Of a stretch of DNA of 64,000 nucleotides, positions 51,310-64,000 are shown one piece after another. Made by a program: the position numbers and the translations under genes. A model generated the notes under the pieces. The model saw only the letters and a list, made by a program, of their open reading frames with translations. It was not told where the DNA came from and searched no databases. Positions within the stretch are counted from its first letter, which is position 1. The number at the start of each line of letters is the position of its first letter. Source of the DNA: Dyella_A sp050749815 (lineage in GTDB: Bacteria > Pseudomonadota > Gammaproteobacteria > Xanthomonadales > Rhodanobacteraceae); NCBI RefSeq assembly GCF_050749815.1, contig NZ_CP192735.1, positions 1,116,001 to 1,180,000 on the forward strand. Reading direction: 5' to 3'.

Positions 51310-51368
51310 GCGCGGTCATCGGATAAATACGCTCGCTACGCCGGCAGCAACCACGCCGGCAGCAACGA

Positions 51369-51400
51369 AGAAGGCACGGGTGTCGCCACCCGTGCCTTCT
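51369..51400. terminator. strong bidirectional terminator
   Basis: GAAGGCACGGGTG-TCGC-CACCCGTGCCTTC is a 13-bp perfect stem with a 4-base loop, followed by TTTGCTTTTTG on the plus strand. It lies between the response regulator and the convergent katG. Confidence 0.9.
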
Positions 51401-51458
51401 TTGCTTTTTGCATCGACCGTGGAGGACGCGCCCGGCCGTTCGCGGCCGCACGCCAGCC

Positions 51459-53618
<2,160 letters not shown>

Positions 53619-53986
53619 GGTGGTTCTCCCTGAGCCGTTGATACGTGTTGAGCCGTTGATGCGTGCCGTCCGGTCAGCGTCCCTGGCTGCCGGTGCCGTG
53701 CTGCCCGCACGACGATGACAGAAGGCGCGGGCGCGCCATTTGATGACGGTCATGAGCGCGCCCCAGCGGCCACCAGGCCGGGCCGTTGCCGGCGGTTTCG
53801 GCAGGCGGCAAGACTGGCCGCGTTCACGACAGGATCACGTTAGAACGCCGGGTACTTCGGTGGAATTCGTTTGTTCCGATGCGATCGATAGCCGCAGGCT
53901 ATGTAGCCGGCGCCAGGCCGGCTAGAACGTTTGTGCGTCGCATCGGCCGGCACGGCTGGGCCGCTATGCCGGCGCGCTGGCAGGTA
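53619..53986. other. 368-base intergenic region
   Basis: This region lies between the tandem genes mutS and katG, both on the minus strand. It contains two 17-base direct repeats in the katG leader (TGAGCCGTTGATRCGTG at 53631 and 53649). It also has short palindromes TAGCCGCAGGCTA and TAGCCGGCGCCAGGCCGGCTA around 53888-53924, which are REP-like and follow the mutS stop by about 65 bases. No coding content is supported. Confidence 0.5.
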
Positions 53987-56560
<2,574 letters not shown>

Positions 56561-56652
56561 GCGTGGGGCGGGTCTTGGCTCGGTCGCGCGGAACGGGTAG
56601 AACGGAGGGCTTCGCGCCGCAGGCGGCGCTTGTTCAAGCCCGGGAGTCTCGC

Positions 56653-57162
56653 ATGGAGTCGTCGTCCGTTCCTACCGATGCGCAGCTGCGCCAGCTCGGC
56701 GAGGACGTTGCCGCGCTCATGCGCGAGCGCAAGCTGATGCTGGTGACGGCCGAATCGTGCACCGGCGGCTTCATCGCCAAGGTGCTCACCGATCTGCCCG
56801 GCAGCTCGGCGTGGTTCGACGCCGGCGTGGTCACCTATAGCTACGAGGCGAAGGAGGCGCTGCTCGGGGTCAATCCGCGCACGCTCGAGCGCACCGGCGC
56901 GGTGAGCGAAGAGACCGTGCTGGAGATGGTGTCCGGCGCGCTGGCGCGTTTCGGCGCCGGGGCGGCGGTGGCGGTGACCGGCATCGCCGGACCGTCCGGT
57001 GGCACCGAGGGCAAGCCGGTCGGCACCGTGTGGATCGGCTGGAAGCGCCGCGGCGGTTACGCCCACGCGCGGCTGTTCCATTTCCAGGGCGATCGCGACG
57101 CCATCCGCCGTCAGACCGTGGCTGCGGCCCTCGCCGGCCTGGGCAAGGAGCTGACAGCCTGA
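56653..57162 (+). CDS. pncC: nicotinamide-nucleotide amidase (CinA C-terminal type)
   Basis: This 169-residue stand-alone CinA C-terminal domain has VTAESCTGGFIAKVLTDLPGSSAWFDAGVVTYSYEAK with the catalytic Ser, GAVSEETVLEM, and AVTGIAGPSGGTEGKPVGTVWIG. It deamidates NMN in pyridine nucleotide recycling. The start at 56653 is chosen for family length. It precedes recA, the usual pncC-recA-recX arrangement. Confidence 0.93.
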   Translation: MESSSVPTDAQLRQLGEDVAALMRERKLMLVTAESCTGGFIAKVLTDLPGSSAWFDAGVVTYSYEAKEALLGVNPRTLERTGAVSEETVLEMVSGALARFGAGAAVAVTGIAGPSGGTEGKPVGTVWIGWKRRGGYAHARLFHFQGDRDAIRRQTVAAALAGLGKELTA

Positions 57163-57327
57163 GCCGGCGCGGGCCGGCGATGGCGCGCTGTCGCGCCCAC
57201 GGAGGCGGCTTGACCGGTATGGGATACTCGCGTTTCGGCCTATCGCAGCCCGTGAGATCGCCGCGGCTCATCATGCGGGCTCGCCATTCCGGCCACCTCT
57301 TTTCACAGCTACCGCAGGATCCCCACG

Positions 57328-58365
<1,038 letters not shown>

Positions 58366-58399
58366 TGGTGGGTGAGCCGCGCCAGGCATCCCGATCCGG

Positions 58400-58885
58400 A
58401 TGAAGCGGCGCAACGACAACGATCGTCCCAAGCCCAGCGCCTACGACAAGGCGCTGGGCCTGTTAGCGCGTCGGGAGCAGTCCCGGCGCGAGCTCAAGCG
58501 CAAGCTGGGGCAGGGCGGCTACGAGCCGGACGAGGCCGATGATGCGCTCGACCGCCTGGGCGAGCAGCGCTACCAGGACGACGAGCGGTTCGCCGGCATG
58601 CTGGTGCGCAATCGCGCCGGCCAGGGCTACGGCCCGGTGCGCATCCGGATGGAGCTGAAGACCCACGGCGTGGACGACGCCACCGCCCGGCAGTTGCTGG
58701 AGGATGCCGAGGTCGACTGGCATGCCAGCGCCGCCGCACAGCTGCGCAAACGCTACGGCGGCAAGGCCGCGGCGGACTTCGCCGAGCGCACCAAACGGGC
58801 GCAGTTCCTCTTGCGTCGCGGCTTTTCCGCCGCCACAGTACGTAGCGTTACCCACGCCGAAGTGGATGACGCCGACGACGACTGA
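58400..58885 (+). CDS. recX: RecA regulator RecX
   Basis: This is a 161-residue protein with three tandem three-helix RecX modules: KALGLLARREQSRRELKRKLGQGGYEPDEADDALDRL, LGEQRYQDDERFAGMLVRNRAGQGYGPVRIRMELKTHGV, and KRAQFLLRRGFSAATVRSV. It limits RecA filament extension. It starts 34 bases after recA and is probably co-transcribed. Confidence 0.95.
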   Translation: MKRRNDNDRPKPSAYDKALGLLARREQSRRELKRKLGQGGYEPDEADDALDRLGEQRYQDDERFAGMLVRNRAGQGYGPVRIRMELKTHGVDDATARQLLEDAEVDWHASAAAQLRKRYGGKAAADFAERTKRAQFLLRRGFSAATVRSVTHAEVDDADDD

Positions 58886-58968
58886 GGGTGCGGTCGACGC
58901 GGCGTCGCCGCGGCGTGGCCTTGTTTCAGCCGTCGGATTTTTCGATGGCCCCATCGCCAGAAGCCCGC

Positions 58969-61605
<2,637 letters not shown>

Positions 61606-61864
61606 TCTAAGGGGGCTGAACGGCCCCGATCGCCCGCCAAAAGTCGATTGCGCGGTTTACCAGCGCTCGGCTAGTATCAATGGATTGCCGGTGTCACTGG
61701 TTGCGGTGGCACTGCCTGCCAAGACAAGTTGTTCGCCTTGGCTGAAGCCGGGGAAGGCGGAAAGGCCTTCGACGGAAACCGTCGTCGAACTGTTGGCAGA
61801 CTCAGGGGTGAGGTCTTGCCAGTCAGATGGCCTGTAACCACACCATTCTATGGAGTAGCAAATC
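61606..61864 (+). other. alaS-csrA intergenic region
   Basis: This 259-base region carries the csrA promoter(s) and leader. GGAG at 61851-61854 is the csrA ribosome binding site. No terminator with a T run is obvious after alaS, so read-through into csrA is possible. No coding content is supported. Confidence 0.5.
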
Positions 61865-62071
61865 ATGTTGATTCTGACCCGTCGGGTCGGTGAAACCCTG
61901 ATGATCGGTGACGAGGTGACCGTCACCGTTCTCGGCGTCAAGGGCAATCAGGTGCGTATAGGCATCAATGCGCCCAAGAACGTCTCGGTGCATCGCGAAG
62001 AAATCTATCAGCGGATCAAAGGCGAGAACGAGTCCGGGGCCGCAGGCTCGGGCGAAAATACCGCCGAATAA
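61865..62071 (+). CDS. csrA: carbon storage regulator CsrA/RsmA
   Basis: This 68-residue RNA-binding dimer has MLILTRRVGETLMIGDEVTVTVLGVKG, Arg44-type residues in VHREEIYQRI and an acidic tail. It binds GGA loops in leaders and controls motility, biofilm and carbon use. The position after alaS is conserved in gammaproteobacteria. Confidence 0.97.
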   Translation: MLILTRRVGETLMIGDEVTVTVLGVKGNQVRIGINAPKNVSVHREEIYQRIKGENESGAAGSGENTAE

Positions 62072-62141
62072 GCACACAAGGCTTTACCTCGACCACGTCG
62101 GTCAGTATCCTTGCCGGCTCCGCAGCAATGCGGACAAATAC

Positions 62142-62234
62142 GGAGAGATGCCCGAGAGGCCGAAGGGGCTCCCCTGCTAAGGGAGTATAGGGTCAAAAGC
62201 CTTATCGAGGGTTCGAATCCCTCTCTCTCCGCCA
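62142..62234 (+). tRNA. tRNA-Ser (anticodon GCU)
   Basis: The 7-bp acceptor GGAGAGA pairs with TCTCTCC before GCCA. The D arm is CCCGAGAGGCCGAAGGGG, the anticodon stem-loop CTCCCCTGCTAAGGGAG has GCT, then a long class II variable arm and T arm GAGGGTTCGAATCCCTC. CCA is encoded. The alaS-csrA-tRNA-Ser order is common in gammaproteobacteria. Confidence 0.97.
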
Positions 62235-62240
62235 GTTACG

Positions 62241-62268
62241 CAAAACGCCCCTTCGTGGGGCGTTTTGC
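62241..62268. terminator. terminator after tRNA-Ser
   Basis: CAAAACGCCCC-TTCGT-GGGGCGTTTTG is an 11-bp perfect stem with a T-rich 3' arm. It lies 6 bases after the tRNA and can work in both directions, since lpxH converges. Confidence 0.88.
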
Positions 62269-62321
62269 GTTTTCTGGGCGTCGTTTCACACGCGCTCTGC
62301 GCATCCGCCGAAGGGGCGCCG

Positions 62322-63050
62322 TTACTGCGTCGGCAGGCCCGCCAGCTCGACGCCCTCGCGCGTGACGCGCAGCAGCGAGCCCTGCTCGTACCAGTCGCCA
62401 AGCACGATGCGCTCGGCCATATGGCCGTCCAGATCGAAGCGATGGATGGCCGGCCGATGGGTATGGCCATGGATCAAGCGAGTGACCCCGGCGGCACGCA
62501 TGGCCTGGGCGACGGCCTCGTCATTGACGTCCATGATGGTTTCCATGGTGCTGCCCGTGTGTGCACGACTGTCCTCACGCGCCTTGGCTGCAAATGCGCG
62601 ACGGGCTTGCAGTGGCATGGCGAGGATCTGCGCCTGCCACTGCGGCTGGCGCACCTGGCGACGAACCGCCTGATAGGCGGTGTCATCGGTGCACAGCACA
62701 TCGCCGTGCATCAGCAAGGTGCGACACCCCTCGATGTCATGCACGGTGCCATCGTCGAGCAAGGTCATGCCGGCGCGTTGCGCAAACGCTTCACCAATGA
62801 GGAAGTCGCGGTTTCCGGCGATGAAGTACACCGGCACGCCGCTCTCCCTCACGCCCCGCGTGGCTGCCGCGATGCGGCCGGGAAGTTCGGCGTCATCGTC
62901 GTCGCCGATCCACGCTTCCACCAGGTCACCGAGGATGTACAGCGCGCTGGCCGCACGTACCTGTGCGCTGGCGAGCAGGCGTTCGAACAAGGCGGTGATC
63001 TGCGGCCGACTGTCGTCCAGATGCAGGTCGGAAATGAGTACCGTGGCCAT
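62322..63050 (-). CDS. lpxH: UDP-2,3-diacylglucosamine diphosphatase
   Basis: This is a 242-residue calcineurin-like phosphoesterase of lipid A synthesis, producing lipid X. Metal ligands are visible: ISDLHLD, YILGDLVEAWIGDDD, FIAGNRDFLIG, LMHGDVLCTDD and HGHTHRPAIH. It acts at the inner membrane. It starts 5 bases after the upstream peptidyl-prolyl isomerase gene. Confidence 0.95.
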   Translation of the reverse strand: MATVLISDLHLDDSRPQITALFERLLASAQVRAASALYILGDLVEAWIGDDDDAELPGRIAAATRGVRESGVPVYFIAGNRDFLIGEAFAQRAGMTLLDDGTVHDIEGCRTLLMHGDVLCTDDTAYQAVRRQVRQPQWQAQILAMPLQARRAFAAKAREDSRAHTGSTMETIMDVNDEAVAQAMRAAGVTRLIHGHTHRPAIHRFDLDGHMAERIVLGDWYEQGSLLRVTREGVELAGLPTQ

Positions 63051-63055
63051 CGATG

Positions 63056-63760
63056 TCAGCCCTTCGCGGCGGGCTTGGTCTTCTTGGCCGTCTGCGCGCT
63101 TTTGGCGGGAGCCGCTGTCGAAGCGGGCGCGCCTCCAACGGTGCTCGCGGGCGCGGCGTCGCCTACCACCTCGGCACCGGTGATCACCACGATGGGATTG
63201 GGCACGTCGCCGGCGAAAGGGCCGAGCGCGCGGGTCGGCAGGGCGGCGATCTTGTCGACCACGTCCATGCCCTTGATCACCTTGCCGAACACCGCGTAGC
63301 CCCAGGTCAGACCGCTCTGGCTGCCTACGAAATCCAGCCGGCGGTTGTCCACGAGGTTGAAGAAGAACTGCGAGGTTCCCGAGTTGGGATCGGCACCGCG
63401 AGCCACCGCCACCGTGCCGCGCAGATTGGACAGGCCGTTGTCCGCCTCGCTGGCGATGGCCGGGCGGGTGCGGCGGGGCTGCAGATCGCGCGTATAAAGG
63501 CCGCCTTGCACCAGATAACCGGGAATGGCGCGATGGAACACGGTGCCCGCGTAGAAGCCGTCACGCACGTACTGGAGGAAGTTAGCCACGCTTTTGGGCG
63601 ACTTGTCCGGATACAGCTCCAGCGTGATGTCACCTTGGCTCGTGTGCAGTACGACCTGGGGAGCCGGTGCCGGCGGCGCGGGAGCATCCTTGGCCGCGCT
63701 CTGGGCGCGCAATGCGATGGGTGTGAGCAACAGCAGGGAAAGCAGGCAGGCTTTGAACAT
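63056..63760 (-). CDS. cyclophilin-type peptidyl-prolyl isomerase, exported
   Basis: This is a 234-residue protein. A signal peptide (MFKACLLSLLLLTPIALRA) is followed by a Pro-rich spacer and a cyclophilin domain: VVLHTSQGDITLELYPDKSPKSVANFLQYVRDGFYAGTVFHR, SEADNGLSNLRGTVAVAR, SQFFFNLVDNRRLD, VFGKVIKGMDVV. The C-terminal 35 residues are Ala/Lys-rich. It folds envelope proteins in the periplasm (PpiA-like). It is in an operon with lpxH. Confidence 0.9.
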   Translation of the reverse strand: MFKACLLSLLLLTPIALRAQSAAKDAPAPPAPAPQVVLHTSQGDITLELYPDKSPKSVANFLQYVRDGFYAGTVFHRAIPGYLVQGGLYTRDLQPRRTRPAIASEADNGLSNLRGTVAVARGADPNSGTSQFFFNLVDNRRLDFVGSQSGLTWGYAVFGKVIKGMDVVDKIAALPTRALGPFAGDVPNPIVVITGAEVVGDAAPASTVGGAPASTAAPAKSAQTAKKTKPAAKG

Positions 63761-63893
63761 GGGACTCGTGCATGCAGAAGATCGGCCCATGATACGCGGC
63801 CCACGTCACCGGGGTGCATCGCGGCGTGCACAAGGCGTGAAGGGTTGCTAGCATGAATTTGCGGCTGCGCAGGGGCAGCTGTGGAGATTCGAC

Positions 63894-64000
63894 ATGCAAA
63901 CGATGAATACGCACTTCGCGTTGCGACGCGGACTGCGGTTGTTTGCAGGGATGCTGGGGGGACGCAAGGACTCGCCCACGTCGCAAGAGACGGCGACTGT
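63894..64000 (+). CDS. start of a gene running off the window
   Basis: GGAG (63883-63886) precedes ATG 63894, and 35 codons remain open to the last base. The visible residues start MQTMNTHFALRRGLRLFAG. The product cannot be identified. Confidence 0.45.
   Translation, partial: MQTMNTHFALRRGLRLFAGMLGGRKDSPTSQETAT

Noticed and set aside
57163..57327. LexA box upstream of recA
   Set aside because: No CTG-N10-CAG or TTAGTA-type palindrome was found by eye; a motif scan with the lineage-specific matrix would be needed.

Overview
The window is high-GC gammaproteobacterial chromosome. Gene content and order (recA-recX-alaS-csrA-tRNA-Ser, tpiA-secG-tRNA-Leu, an XAC0095-like protein, a TonB receptor under a TPP riboswitch) suggest the Xanthomonadales/Lysobacterales, most likely Rhodanobacteraceae (Dyella/Rhodanobacter/Luteibacter type). 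The family assignment is inference from gene content, not from a search.

Layout. 1-1.6 kb: 3' end of a SEC-C motif protein, a structured non-coding leader, and an XAC0095-like protein. 1.6-5.1 kb: a glycan operon of a GH89 alpha-N-acetylglucosaminidase and a membrane acetyltransferase of the HGSNAT/NagX type, behind a LacI-type operator. 5.6-10.3 kb: an orphan phage-repressor-like regulator, a single-domain response regulator, DNA photolyase, and a hipBA module with a perfect 18-bp palindrome in its promoter. 10.3-14.4 kb: three ion or drug transporters on the minus strand. 14.6-19 kb: ligA, a VOC protein, and epmA whose 5' end has been fused in frame to a DUF559 endonuclease-like gene flanked by GC-rich palindromic repeats. 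19-25 kb: a secreted hydrolase/DUF4785 pair, an MHS-type MFS permease, a DUF2461 protein and sbcB. 25-32.5 kb: orn, folP, glmM, two 2-oxoglutarate oxygenase-like proteins, an SDR, tpiA and secG.

32.6-40.24 kb is an integrated element of about 7.6 kb at the 3' end of tRNA-Leu(GAG). It has a P4-type integrase, integrase arm-site-like repeats at both ends and a degenerate att copy on the right. Its cargo is small membrane proteins, a protein with an RX5H (HEPN-like) motif, a broken KilA-N gene, a seven-box tandem array (36.31-36.66 kb), a ParB-like protein followed by two 16-bp palindromes, a degenerate HNH-like protein, a T7 gp13-like/gp14-like virion pair and an AlpA regulator. No terminase, portal, capsid or tail gene is visible. 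It looks like a phage-derived satellite or strongly reduced prophage. The array with its ParB-like neighbour is the least explained part of the window.

40.4-64 kb returns to core genome: a lysozyme-inhibitor-like protein, a MOSC protein, kup with an orphan kdpE-like regulator, a thiamine uptake locus (TPP riboswitch, TonB receptor, PnuC-type permease, with an APH-fold kinase just upstream), an AEC transporter, hslR, a response regulator, katG, mutS, pncC, recA, recX, alaS, csrA, tRNA-Ser(GCU), lpxH and a periplasmic peptidyl-prolyl isomerase. A further gene starts at 63894 and runs off the end.
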